This document shows positions 48,267 to 55,885 of a DNA stretch of 64,000 bases, piece after piece. The notes beneath the pieces were generated by a model. That model was not told the DNA's origin, searched no databases, and saw nothing but the letters and a program-made list of their open reading frames with translations. A program made the position numbers and the translations under genes. Source of the stretch: JACVRW01 sp034664085 (GTDB lineage Bacteria; Actinomycetota; Thermoleophilia; Solirubrobacterales; Thermoleophilaceae). The stretch covers positions 1 to 64,000 of the forward strand of contig JAXDII010000077.1 in NCBI GenBank assembly GCA_034664085.1. The letters run 5' to 3'. How positions within the stretch are numbered: position 1 is the first letter of the stretch; each line of letters begins with the position of its first letter.

Positions 48267-49613
48267 GTGGCCTCGGCGCCCGGGATCGGCCTGCGCGCGG
48301 TCGCGGCAGGAGTGCTGCGGGCCAACGACAGCGGCGGCTACACCGTCCCGTCGCGCGCCACCTACCCGCACCAGTGGAACTGGGATTCGGCGCTGGCCGC
48401 GCTCGGCTGGGCGGAGCTCGATCCGGCGCGCGCGTGGACCGAGCTCGAGACGCTGGCAAGGGCGCGCGACCGCCAGGCGATGATCCCCCACATCGCGTTC
48501 CACACGCGCGTGCCGGACCGGCTCGGGAGCCGGCTGCGCGGGGCCCTCACCATGGTCGCCCGGCCCTACGCCCGCTACCTGCCCGGGCCGCGCTGGTGGG
48601 GGCGGAGACTCAGCGTCGACGGCCGGCGCATCTCGGCGATCACGCAGCCGCCGCTGGCCGCGACCTGCGCCCGGTTGCTGTTCGAGCGGCATCCGGACGA
48701 GCGCCGTGCCGCCGCGCTGCTCGCGCCGCTCCACGCCTGGCACCGCTTCCTGGCCGAGGAGCGCGACCCGCGCGGGTTCGGCGAGCCGGTGCTGATCCAC
48801 CCGTGGGAATCCGGGCGCGACAACTCCGTGGAGTGGGACGCCCCGCTCTGGCGGGTGATGCCCGAGGTGACCGTCGTGCATCGGCGCGACACCGATTCCG
48901 TGGACGCCGCCGAGCGGCCCTCGGACGAGCACTACCGCCGCTTCCTCACGCTGGTGCGGCGCGGGACCGAGCGCGGCTGGGACCAGCAGCGGCTCGCGCG
49001 CACCGGCCCCTTCCGGGTGCTCGACCCCGGCTTCTCCGCGATCCTCGCGCGGGCCGCGATGGACCTCGGCTGGCTCGCGGACCAGCTCGGGCATCCGGCG
49101 CTCGCGGAGGAGAGCCGCCTCGCCGGCGAGCGCGTGGCGGGGGCGCTGCGCGCGCGGGCGGATGCGGACGGGCTGATCCGGGCGGTCGACACGGTCGACG
49201 GGACGACGCTGCCGGTCACCAGCGCCGGCTCGGCGCTGGCTGCCCTCACGCCCGGGCTCGGCGCGCGGCAGCTGCAGGCGGTGCGCGACCTGGTCGGCGT
49301 GGGCGAGCTGGCCTCGCACTTCGGGGTGCGCTCGCTCGCCCACCACCACCCCGAGCGCTCGCCGCGCAACTACTGGCGCGGGCCGGTCTGGGCCAACGTG
49401 ACCTGGCTCTGCGCGCTGGCGCTCGACGACCACGGCGAGCCGGCGCTCGCGGCGGAGCTGCGCCGCCGGATGCTGCAGGCGGCGGAGGGCGGCGGGATGC
49501 GCGAGTACTTCGGGCCGGAGTCCGGCCGCGGCCTGGGCGCCCGCGACTTCTCGTGGACGGCCGCGCTGTGCCTGGCCTCCGCCGGCGGTGGGCGGCAAAC
49601 GTCGCGCATATGA
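48267..49613 (+). CDS. GH63-type glycosidase, mannosylglycerate-hydrolase-like
   Basis: This 448-residue protein is an (alpha/alpha)6-barrel glycosidase. The conserved blocks are TYPHQWNWDSALAALGW near residue 32, HPWESGRDNSVEWD near 180 with the catalytic acid Asp region, NYWRGPVWANVTWL near 370, and EYFGPESGRGLGARDFSWTAAL near the end. The combination matches bacterial GH63 enzymes such as mannosylglycerate hydrolase, which splits the compatible solute mannosylglycerate to mannose and glycerate. The substrate assignment is by family resemblance. It begins 9 bp after the HAD phosphatase, so the two may be cotranscribed. Confidence 0.8.
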   Translation: MASAPGIGLRAVAAGVLRANDSGGYTVPSRATYPHQWNWDSALAALGWAELDPARAWTELETLARARDRQAMIPHIAFHTRVPDRLGSRLRGALTMVARPYARYLPGPRWWGRRLSVDGRRISAITQPPLAATCARLLFERHPDERRAAALLAPLHAWHRFLAEERDPRGFGEPVLIHPWESGRDNSVEWDAPLWRVMPEVTVVHRRDTDSVDAAERPSDEHYRRFLTLVRRGTERGWDQQRLARTGPFRVLDPGFSAILARAAMDLGWLADQLGHPALAEESRLAGERVAGALRARADADGLIRAVDTVDGTTLPVTSAGSALAALTPGLGARQLQAVRDLVGVGELASHFGVRSLAHHHPERSPRNYWRGPVWANVTWLCALALDDHGEPALAAELRRRMLQAAEGGGMREYFGPESGRGLGARDFSWTAALCLASAGGGRQTSRI

Positions 49614-49634
49614 CGCAAAACACGGCCCACCGCC
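49584..49634 (+). terminator. hairpin spanning the stop of the GH63 gene
   Basis: GGCGGTGGGC at 49584-49593 pairs perfectly with GCCCACCGCC at 49625-49634, with a 31-base loop containing the stop codon of the GH63 gene. A CCCCTCGGTTGTTT stretch follows. It may act as a transcript end, but the long loop makes this uncertain. Confidence 0.35.
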
Positions 49635-49680
49635 CCCCTCGGTTGTTTCTCCACGGCTCGGCTGGGTAACTGCCGCCGAG

Positions 49681-49926
49681 ATGGAGACCGCCGTCAACGC
49701 GATGCTGATGCTCGCCCGCGAGGCCGCCGACGTGGGCGGACGCGGGGACAACCCGAGCGACACCACCGGCGTGGTCACGATCCTGGTGGTTGCGGCGCTC
49801 GTGCTCGCGGCGGGCCTGCTGCTGGCCTACGTGTTCACACGCGGCCGTGCTCGGCGGCGCGCCCTGGAGCCGCATCCGGACACCGCCGGCCGCGTCGGCC
49901 GGGTCGGTTCCACGGGCGGCGACTGA
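49681..49926 (+). CDS. small single-span membrane protein, 81 residues
   Basis: From the ATG at 49681 the product reads METAVNAMLMLAREAADVGG, an acidic spacer with GDNPSDTTG, one membrane helix (VVTILVVAALVLAAGLLLAYVF) and a basic tail (RGRARRRALEPHP). No family is recognised. It sits between the GH63 gene and uvsE. Composition and topology make it a plausible real gene. Confidence 0.6.
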   Translation: METAVNAMLMLAREAADVGGRGDNPSDTTGVVTILVVAALVLAAGLLLAYVFTRGRARRRALEPHPDTAGRVGRVGSTGGD

Positions 49927-49957
49927 GCGCGGCGCGCCCACGGTCCGTACCTCCTGC

Positions 49958-50860
49958 GTGAGGCTCGGCTTCGCGGTCAAGGTGCTCGGCGAGGGCGGCA
50001 TGCCCTCCCACGACACGCGGCGCTGGCAGTCCGGGCCGCATCTGCGCAGCTCGCTCGATCGCCTGCGGGCGATACTCGGCTACCTCGACCGCCACGGCAT
50101 CCGCATGTACCGGATGGCCACCGCGCTGGCGCCCTACGCCAGCCATCCCGAGCTGACCCAGTTCCACGGCCAGCTGGAGGAGTGCGCCGCGGAGCTCGCG
50201 AAAACCGGGGCGCTGGCGCTCGAGAAAGACATCCGGCTGTCGACGCACCCGGGCCAGTACACGGTGCTGAACTCCGAGCGGCTCGAGGTCCAGAGCGCCG
50301 CCGTGGCAGAGCTGGAGGTGCAGGCGGGCGTGCTCGACGCGATGGGGCTTGGACCCGACGCCGTGGTGGTGCTGCACGTCGGGGGCGGAGCGGGCGGCCA
50401 GGTCGCCGCGGCGGACCGTTTCCTCGCCGGCTTCGAGCGGCTCGGTGAGCGCGCCCGTGCCCGCCTGGTGGTCGAGAACGACGACCGCGTCTTCGGCGTT
50501 CGCGACGCCCTCGGGGTGGCCGAGCGCGCCGGCGTGCCGCTCGTGTTCGACGTCCATCACCACCACTGCCACGACCCCGCGGGCATCGACGACCGCGAGG
50601 CGCTCGAGCTGGCGCTGGCCACCTGGCCCGCCGGTGTCACGCCCAAGCTGCACTTCTCGTCGCCGCGCCTGGACATCGGCGACGGGCACCGGATGCCCGG
50701 CCTGCGGTCGCACGCGGATCTGATCGACCCGATCGCATTCGACTGGTTCCTGCGCCACGTCGCCGCCGGGCTCGACGTGGACGTCATGCTCGAGGCGAAG
50801 GGCAAGGATCTGGCCCTGCTGCGCCTGCGCGAGCAGCTGGCTGCCCGCAACCCCACATAG
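49958..50860 (+). CDS. uvsE: UV DNA damage endonuclease
   Basis: This 300-residue TIM-barrel enzyme nicks DNA 5' to UV photoproducts and other distorting lesions, starting an excision pathway independent of UvrABC. Typical blocks are the N-terminal RLGFAVKVLG, the RMYRMATALAPYASHPEL segment, LSTHPGQYTVLNSERLEV, VVVLHVGGGAGGQ, LVVENDDRVFGV and VFDVHHHHCHDP, which carry the metal-binding His, Glu and Asp residues. It ends with the KLHFSSPR and VMLEAKGKDLALLRLREQL blocks. The GTG at 49958 gives the normal start. It precedes the B12 mutase gene by 9 bp without an evident functional link. Confidence 0.92.
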   Translation: MRLGFAVKVLGEGGMPSHDTRRWQSGPHLRSSLDRLRAILGYLDRHGIRMYRMATALAPYASHPELTQFHGQLEECAAELAKTGALALEKDIRLSTHPGQYTVLNSERLEVQSAAVAELEVQAGVLDAMGLGPDAVVVLHVGGGAGGQVAAADRFLAGFERLGERARARLVVENDDRVFGVRDALGVAERAGVPLVFDVHHHHCHDPAGIDDREALELALATWPAGVTPKLHFSSPRLDIGDGHRMPGLRSHADLIDPIAFDWFLRHVAAGLDVDVMLEAKGKDLALLRLREQLAARNPT

Positions 50861-50869
50861 ACTTGCGGT

Positions 50870-52522
50870 GTGGCTGCTCCCGCCCGACCCATGACCGACG
50901 CCGAGCGCTGGTACCGCGAGCGCTACGCCAGCACCCCCGAGCGGGACGCCCTGTTCTCGACGCTGAGCGGCGACCCCGTGGAGCCGGTCTACGGGCCCGA
51001 CGACGTGGGGCCGTTCGACGAGCGGATCGGCTTCCCGGGCGAGTTCCCGTTCACGCGCGGCGTGTATCCGTCGATGTACCGCGGCCGCCTGTGGACGATG
51101 CGCCAGTTCGCCGGCTTCGGCACGGCGGAGGAGACCAACGAGCGCTTCCGCTACCTGCTCGACCACGGCCAGACCGGGCTGTCGACGGCGTTCGACATGC
51201 CGTCGCTCATGGGCCACGACTCCGACCACGCCCGCTCGGAGGGCGAGGTCGGCCGCGAGGGCGTCGCGATCGACACGCTCGACGACATGGAGACGCTGTT
51301 CGGCGGGATCGACATGGGGGTGGTGTCGACCTCGATGACGATCAACGCTCCCGCCGCACTGATGCTCGCCTTCTACGTGGTCGCGGCCGAGCGCCAGGGC
51401 ATCGGCCCGGAGCGGCTGGCGGGGACGATCCAGACCGACATCCTCAAGGAGTACATCGCTCAGAAGGAGTGGTGCTTTCCGATCGACCCGGCCATGCGGC
51501 TGGTGACGGACATGGTCGAGTTCTGCTCCGAGCGGATGCCGCGCTGGCACCCGATCAGCATCAGCGGCTACCACATCCGCGAGGCCGGCTCGACGGCCCA
51601 GCAGGAGCTCGCGTTCACGCTCAAGGACGGCTTCACATACGTCGAGCACGCCCTCGAGCGCGGACTCGCCGTTGACGACTTCGCCCCGCGCCTGTCGTTC
51701 TTCTTCAACGCCCACATCGACTTCTTCGAGGAGATCGCCAAGTACCGCGCCGCCCGGCGGATCTGGGCGCGCGAGCTGCGTGACACCTACGGCGCGAAGG
51801 ACGAGCGCTCTTTGCTGATGCGCTTCCACACCCAGACCGCGGGCGTGTCGCTGACCGCGCAGCAGCCGCTCAACAACATCGTGCGGACAACGACGGAGGC
51901 GCTCTCGGCGGTGCTCGGCGGCACGCAGTCGCTGCACACCAACTCGTTCGACGAGGCGCTCGCCCTGCCGACCGAGGAGGCGGTGCGGGTGGCCCTGCGC
52001 ACGCAGCAGGTGATCGCCCACGAGACCGGGGTGACCAGCACGATCGACCCGCTGGGCGGCTCCTACTTCGTCGAGGCGCTGACCGACCGCATGGAGGAGG
52101 CCGCCTATCGCTACTTCGAGCGCATCGACGAGCTCGGCGGCATGGTCGAGGCGGTCAAGCAGAACTATCCACAGCGCGAGATCGCGGACGCCGCCTTCCA
52201 GCTCCAGGAGGAGATCGAGCGCGATCAGCGCATCGTCGTCGGCGTGAACCGCTACCAGCAGTCCGAGGACCGCCAGGTCGAGCTTCTCCGGATCCCGCCC
52301 GAGGTCGAGCGCAAGCAGATCGGCCGCGTGCAGGCTGTGCGCGCCGACCGCGACGGCGAGCGCGTCGAGCGGGCGCTCGGCGACCTGCGCGAGGCGGCGG
52401 CGGGCGACCGCAACCTGATGGATCCGCTGCTCGAGGCCACCCGGGCGCGCGCCACCGAGGGCGAGATCGTGCAGTCGCTCCAGCGCGTGTTCGGTACCTA
52501 CACCGAGACGCCCGTCTTCTAG
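50870..52522 (+). CDS. icmA: coenzyme-B12 acyl-CoA mutase large subunit, isobutyryl-CoA mutase type
   Basis: This 550-residue protein is the substrate-binding TIM-barrel subunit of an adenosylcobalamin-dependent acyl-CoA mutase; the B12-binding part is encoded separately at 54.6 kb, as in Streptomyces IcmA/IcmB. The two residues that set substrate choice are Phe80 (in WTMRQFAGFG) and Gln198 (in EYIAQKEW). They match isobutyryl-CoA mutase in identity and numbering, whereas methylmalonyl-CoA mutase has Tyr and Arg. Other blocks (HIREAGSTAQQELAF, FHTQTAGVSLTAQQP, GGTQSLHTNSFDEAL) are standard. It should interconvert isobutyryl- and n-butyryl-CoA. A GTG start is used. Confidence 0.85.
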   Translation: MAAPARPMTDAERWYRERYASTPERDALFSTLSGDPVEPVYGPDDVGPFDERIGFPGEFPFTRGVYPSMYRGRLWTMRQFAGFGTAEETNERFRYLLDHGQTGLSTAFDMPSLMGHDSDHARSEGEVGREGVAIDTLDDMETLFGGIDMGVVSTSMTINAPAALMLAFYVVAAERQGIGPERLAGTIQTDILKEYIAQKEWCFPIDPAMRLVTDMVEFCSERMPRWHPISISGYHIREAGSTAQQELAFTLKDGFTYVEHALERGLAVDDFAPRLSFFFNAHIDFFEEIAKYRAARRIWARELRDTYGAKDERSLLMRFHTQTAGVSLTAQQPLNNIVRTTTEALSAVLGGTQSLHTNSFDEALALPTEEAVRVALRTQQVIAHETGVTSTIDPLGGSYFVEALTDRMEEAAYRYFERIDELGGMVEAVKQNYPQREIADAAFQLQEEIERDQRIVVGVNRYQQSEDRQVELLRIPPEVERKQIGRVQAVRADRDGERVERALGDLREAAAGDRNLMDPLLEATRARATEGEIVQSLQRVFGTYTETPVF

Positions 52523-52580
52523 CCCTAGAGCGGGATATAAGGATCCGCCGGACCGATGCCGAATATGTGGGCAGGTCTTC

Positions 52581-53735
52581 ATGTTCCGCCTACCAACCGC
52601 CCTGGCAGCGCTGATCGCGGCGCTGGTGCTCGCACCGGCCGCCCTCGCGGCGTCTGAGGAGGGCGACGCCGGCGATCTGCCGCTCACCGCCCAGGACCTC
52701 AGCGGCGCCTCGGTCGACCGCATCGACGGCAGCCTGGCCGACGGCTCCGACATCGACGTCTACCGGCTCTGCCTGGCCGGCGGCGGCAGCTTCTCCGCCT
52801 CGACGGTCGGTTCGAGCGCGGTCGACACGCAGCTGTTCCTGTTCGACGTGCACGGCTTCGGCGTCTACGCCAACGACGACAGCGACGCCACCAGCCAGTC
52901 GCGGCTGCCCGCAGGGCACGCGCTCACGCCGCTGGCGGGCGGCATCTACCACCTGGCGGTCACGCCCTACAACCGCGACCCCGAGGGCGCGCTCGGGCCG
53001 CTCTTCCCGGATCTCCCGGACGTGACCGGTCCGCTCGGCCTGCCGGCGCTGGCGATCGTCGGCGCCTGGACCGGGCGCCCGGGCGACAGCGGCGACTACA
53101 CGATCCAGCTGACCGGGGCGGCCTGCGCGGCGCCCGACACGACCGCGCCGACGGTGGACCTGCGCAGCCCGCTCGACGGAGCGACGGTGGCGCTCGGCGC
53201 CGCGGTCGAGGTGGACTACTCCTGCGCCGACGAGGCGGGTGGGTCGGGGCTCGCCTCGTGCGTGGGCACGCCCGCCGACGGCTCGCTGCTCGACACCTCG
53301 CAGCACGGGCCGGTTAGCGCCACCGTCACCGCGGTGGACAACGCCGGCAACCAGACCGTGGTCACGCACACGGTCAACGTGGGCCTCGACTTCGGCGGCT
53401 TCTCGCGGCCGGTGCGCAACCGCCCCAGCGTGAACAAGTGGCGGGCCGGCTCGTCCGTGCCGATCCGCTTCAGCCTCGGCGGCGACCAGGGCCTCGACGT
53501 GATCGCGGAGGGCTGGCCGCAGGTGGCCGAGATCGAGTGCGGCTCGGGCGCGGAGGCCGACACCGGCGCACCCGCGCGGCGCTCCGCCCTCGTCTACTCC
53601 TCGCGGTGGCAGAGGTACGGCTTCTACTGGAAGACGGACAGGCGCTGGGCGGGCAGCTGCCGCCAGCTGCTGCTGAAGCTCAGCGACGGCAGCGTCAAGC
53701 GGGCCGACTTCCGTTTCGCCCGCCACCGGCACTGA
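52581..53735 (+). CDS. secreted protein with PxKF domain
   Basis: This 384-residue exported protein has a signal peptide ending near PAALAASEEG. A first beta domain (about residues 30-180) resembles bacterial pre-peptidase or DVUA0089-type domains, with GDSGDYTIQL near its end. An immunoglobulin-like segment follows (DTTAPTVDLRSPLDGATVALG to VTAVDNAGNQTVVTHTVNV). The last 110 residues are a PxKF domain, seen as PSVNKWRAGSSVPIRFSLGGDQGLDV. The parts are structural and no active site is visible. It lies between the two mutase subunit genes but is unlikely to be related to them. Confidence 0.8.
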   Translation: MFRLPTALAALIAALVLAPAALAASEEGDAGDLPLTAQDLSGASVDRIDGSLADGSDIDVYRLCLAGGGSFSASTVGSSAVDTQLFLFDVHGFGVYANDDSDATSQSRLPAGHALTPLAGGIYHLAVTPYNRDPEGALGPLFPDLPDVTGPLGLPALAIVGAWTGRPGDSGDYTIQLTGAACAAPDTTAPTVDLRSPLDGATVALGAAVEVDYSCADEAGGSGLASCVGTPADGSLLDTSQHGPVSATVTAVDNAGNQTVVTHTVNVGLDFGGFSRPVRNRPSVNKWRAGSSVPIRFSLGGDQGLDVIAEGWPQVAEIECGSGAEADTGAPARRSALVYSSRWQRYGFYWKTDRRWAGSCRQLLLKLSDGSVKRADFRFARHRH

Positions 53736-53782
53736 ACCGAACCTTTTGCAGCCCGCCTGCGTATAGGTAGGCTGATGGCCGC

Positions 53783-54568
53783 ATGAAGCGCCTGGGAGGG
53801 ATCACCGCGCTCTACGCCGTCGTCGCCGCGCTGGCGATAACGGCCCCGCTGTCTGCCTCCGAGGAGCCCGTCGCGCCGGCGCCGGAGGCGACGGTCGCTC
53901 CGGCGCCCGCTCCCGAGGCCGCCCCGGCGCCCGAGGCGCTGCCGCAACCGGAGCCCGCTCCGCAGGCCGCCGTTCCGGCGGAGCCGGCACCGCAGCCCGA
54001 GCCGGCCCCGGCCGCCCCGGCGCCTGAGCCCGCCCCCGCGCCCGAGCCGCAGGTGCTGCGCGACGAGGCGCCCGTGCGCGAGCGCCTCGCGAAAACCAAG
54101 GCCAAGGCCAAGGCCGCGGCCTCCACGAGCGTGACGATCAGCGACTACGAGTTCGCGCCCAGCGCCGTGACGGTCAACGTGGGCGACACCGTCACGTGGA
54201 ACAACGCCGGCCCGACCCCGCACTCGGCTACCGCGACCGATGGCAGCTTCGACACCGGGATCATGGACGACGGCGGGAGCGGCTCGCACACCTTCTCCGA
54301 GGCGGGCACGTTCAGCTACATCTGCACGCCTCACCCGAACATGCAGGGCACGGTCACCGTGCAGGCCACCGCGGCTCAGGACGACACGGGGACGGGGGAG
54401 AGCGGCGGGGAGACGGGCGCCGCGCCGACCGACCCCGCAGCCGACGCGGGGCCGGCGCTGCCGTCGACCGGGATGGACGTCGGCGGCCTCGCGCTGCTCG
54501 GCCTCGCGACGCTCGGACTGGGTGCGTACCTGCGCCGCCGCACGGGCTGGCAGGACGCACAGCGGTAA
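53783..54568 (+). CDS. cupredoxin-domain surface protein with LPxTG-type sorting signal
   Basis: This 261-residue exported protein has a signal peptide, a Pro/Ala/Glu repeat spacer (about residues 29-92) and a Lys/Ala-rich segment. A plastocyanin/azurin-like domain follows (about 112-195). The copper site appears complete: His in TPHSATATDG, then Cys, His and Met in YICTPHPNMQG. After an acidic linker it ends with LPSTG, a hydrophobic stretch and RRR, the layout of a sortase-anchored wall protein. It may carry electrons or copper at the surface. It ends 10 bp before icmB. Confidence 0.87.
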   Translation: MKRLGGITALYAVVAALAITAPLSASEEPVAPAPEATVAPAPAPEAAPAPEALPQPEPAPQAAVPAEPAPQPEPAPAAPAPEPAPAPEPQVLRDEAPVRERLAKTKAKAKAAASTSVTISDYEFAPSAVTVNVGDTVTWNNAGPTPHSATATDGSFDTGIMDDGGSGSHTFSEAGTFSYICTPHPNMQGTVTVQATAAQDDTGTGESGGETGAAPTDPAADAGPALPSTGMDVGGLALLGLATLGLGAYLRRRTGWQDAQR

Positions 54569-54578
54569 TCTGCCGCGC

Positions 54579-54977
54579 GTGAACAGCCGAAAGATTCGCG
54601 TCGTGGTCGCCAAGCCGGGCCTCGACGGCCACGACCGCGGGGCGAAGATCATCGCCCGCGCCCTGCGCGACGCCGGCATGGAGGTGATCTACACGGGCCT
54701 GCACCAGACTCCCGAGCAGATCGTCGAGACCGTGCTCCAGGAGGACGCCGACGCCGTGGGCCTGTCGATCCTCTCCGGCGCCCACATGACGCTGGTGCCG
54801 CGGATCGCCGCGCTGCTCAAGAGCGAGGGCGCCGACGACGTCGTCCTCGTGGTGGGCGGCACCATTCCCGGCGACGACATTCCGGAGCTGAAGCAGCTCG
54901 GCGTGTCGGAGGTCTTCACGCCGGGAGCGCCCGTGCAGGGCATCATCGACTTCATCAAGCAGGCCGTACCGGCCTGA
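54579..54977 (+). CDS. icmB: B12-binding small subunit of acyl-CoA mutase
   Basis: This 132-residue protein is a stand-alone cobalamin-binding domain. The LDGHDRGAKII segment holds the DxHxxG motif whose histidine coordinates cobalt. SILSGAH supplies the serine of the nucleotide-loop pocket, and VVGGTIPGDDI the GG motif. Length matches IcmB and the small subunits of split mutases. It should pair with the large subunit encoded at 50.9-52.5 kb, 2 kb upstream. The GTG at 54579 is the start that places the first strand correctly; the frame stays open far upstream without meaning. Confidence 0.92.
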   Translation: MNSRKIRVVVAKPGLDGHDRGAKIIARALRDAGMEVIYTGLHQTPEQIVETVLQEDADAVGLSILSGAHMTLVPRIAALLKSEGADDVVLVVGGTIPGDDIPELKQLGVSEVFTPGAPVQGIIDFIKQAVPA

Positions 54978-54998
54978 GCAGTGGCGGAATCCCAGGCG

Positions 54999-55016
54999 AT
55001 TGACTCGTCAGTCAAT
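54999..55016. promoter_or_regulatory. perfect TetR-type palindrome upstream of etfBA
   Basis: ATTGACT-CGTC-AGTCAAT is a perfect 7+4+7 palindrome in the 113-bp gap before etfB. It has the size and base content of operators of TetR-family regulators that control fatty-acid and acyl-CoA genes in actinobacteria. A TTGACT -35-like hexamer lies inside the left arm and TAACAT 15 bp later could be a -10 element. Repressor binding would then block the etf promoter. No TetR-family gene is in the window. Confidence 0.6.
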
Positions 55017-55090
55017 GAAGTAACATTGCTCGCGCCGGCGGGCGGGAGCCGCCGTCCGCCGCCCAGGATCAGAAGAAGGAGAAGCTTTCC

Positions 55091-55885
55091 GTGAAGATCT
55101 GCGTCCTCGTGAAAGAGGTGCCCGATGCGGCAGTTGAGAAGCGCATGGACCCGAACTCCAAGCGCCTCGACCGCTCGGGCGAGAAGAATCTGAACCCATT
55201 TGACACGCACGCGATCGAGGCTGCGATGCAGATCCGCGAGGGGGGTGCGGCCGACGTCGATGAGATCGTCGCCGTGACCATGGGGCCGGAGACGGCCTTC
55301 CGCGCGCTGCACAAGGCGGTCTCGCTCGGCGCCGACCGCTCGGTCCACCTGACCGACGAGGCGCTCGCCGGGTCGGACGTGTGCGCGACGGGCTACGCGC
55401 TCGCCAAGGTGCTCGAGGCCGAGTCGCCCGATCTGGTGCTGCTGGGCCAGCAGTCGGACGACGGCGAGTGCTACACGATCGGTGCGGTCGTGGCCGACCA
55501 CCTGAAGATGCCCTCGCTCACGCAGGTCATCAAGATCGACGTCGAGTCCGGCAAGCTGCGCTGCGAGCGCCAGGCCGAGTACGGGTACGACACCGTCGAC
55601 GTGGAGCTGCCCGCCGTGATCTCGGTCGGCGACGCCATCAACGAGCCGCGCTACCCGTCGCTCAAGGCGATCATGGGCGCGAAGAAGAAGCAGCTCGACA
55701 CCAAGGCCACCGGCGACGTCGGCATCGAGGCCGACCGCGTCGGCGAGCAGGGGTCGCGCACGCAGGTCCTCGCCATCAACCCCCCGCCCGAGAAGGCCGG
55801 CGGCGAGCTGATCGAGGACGAGGACACGAACGAGACGGTCGCGAAGATCGTCGCCTGGCTCGATGAAAGGAAGCTGCTGGCATGA
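55091..55885 (+). CDS. etfB: electron transfer flavoprotein beta subunit
   Basis: This 264-residue subunit holds AMP and, with the alpha subunit, passes electrons from acyl-CoA dehydrogenases to ETF:quinone oxidoreductase. It starts MKICVLVKEVPDAAVEKRMDP. Characteristic blocks are NPFDTHAIEAAMQI, LVLLGQQSDDGECYTIGAVVADHLKMP, the PAVISVGDAINEPRYPSLKAIMGAKKK signature, and a C-terminal arm that wraps the partner. A strong ribosome site (AAGGAG) precedes the GTG. It overlaps etfA by 4 bp. A TetR-type operator lies 75 bp upstream. Confidence 0.96.
   Translation: MKICVLVKEVPDAAVEKRMDPNSKRLDRSGEKNLNPFDTHAIEAAMQIREGGAADVDEIVAVTMGPETAFRALHKAVSLGADRSVHLTDEALAGSDVCATGYALAKVLEAESPDLVLLGQQSDDGECYTIGAVVADHLKMPSLTQVIKIDVESGKLRCERQAEYGYDTVDVELPAVISVGDAINEPRYPSLKAIMGAKKKQLDTKATGDVGIEADRVGEQGSRTQVLAINPPPEKAGGELIEDEDTNETVAKIVAWLDERKLLA

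Noticed and set aside
50870..52522. Calling the B12 mutase a methylmalonyl-CoA mutase.
   Set aside because: The pocket residues are Phe80 and Gln198, not the Tyr and Arg of methylmalonyl-CoA mutase, and the subunit split matches isobutyryl-CoA mutase.
49835..52753. A minus-strand open frame of about 970 codons opposite uvsE and the mutase gene.
   Set aside because: It lacks motifs and has biased shadow composition. The plus-strand proteins are clearly conserved.
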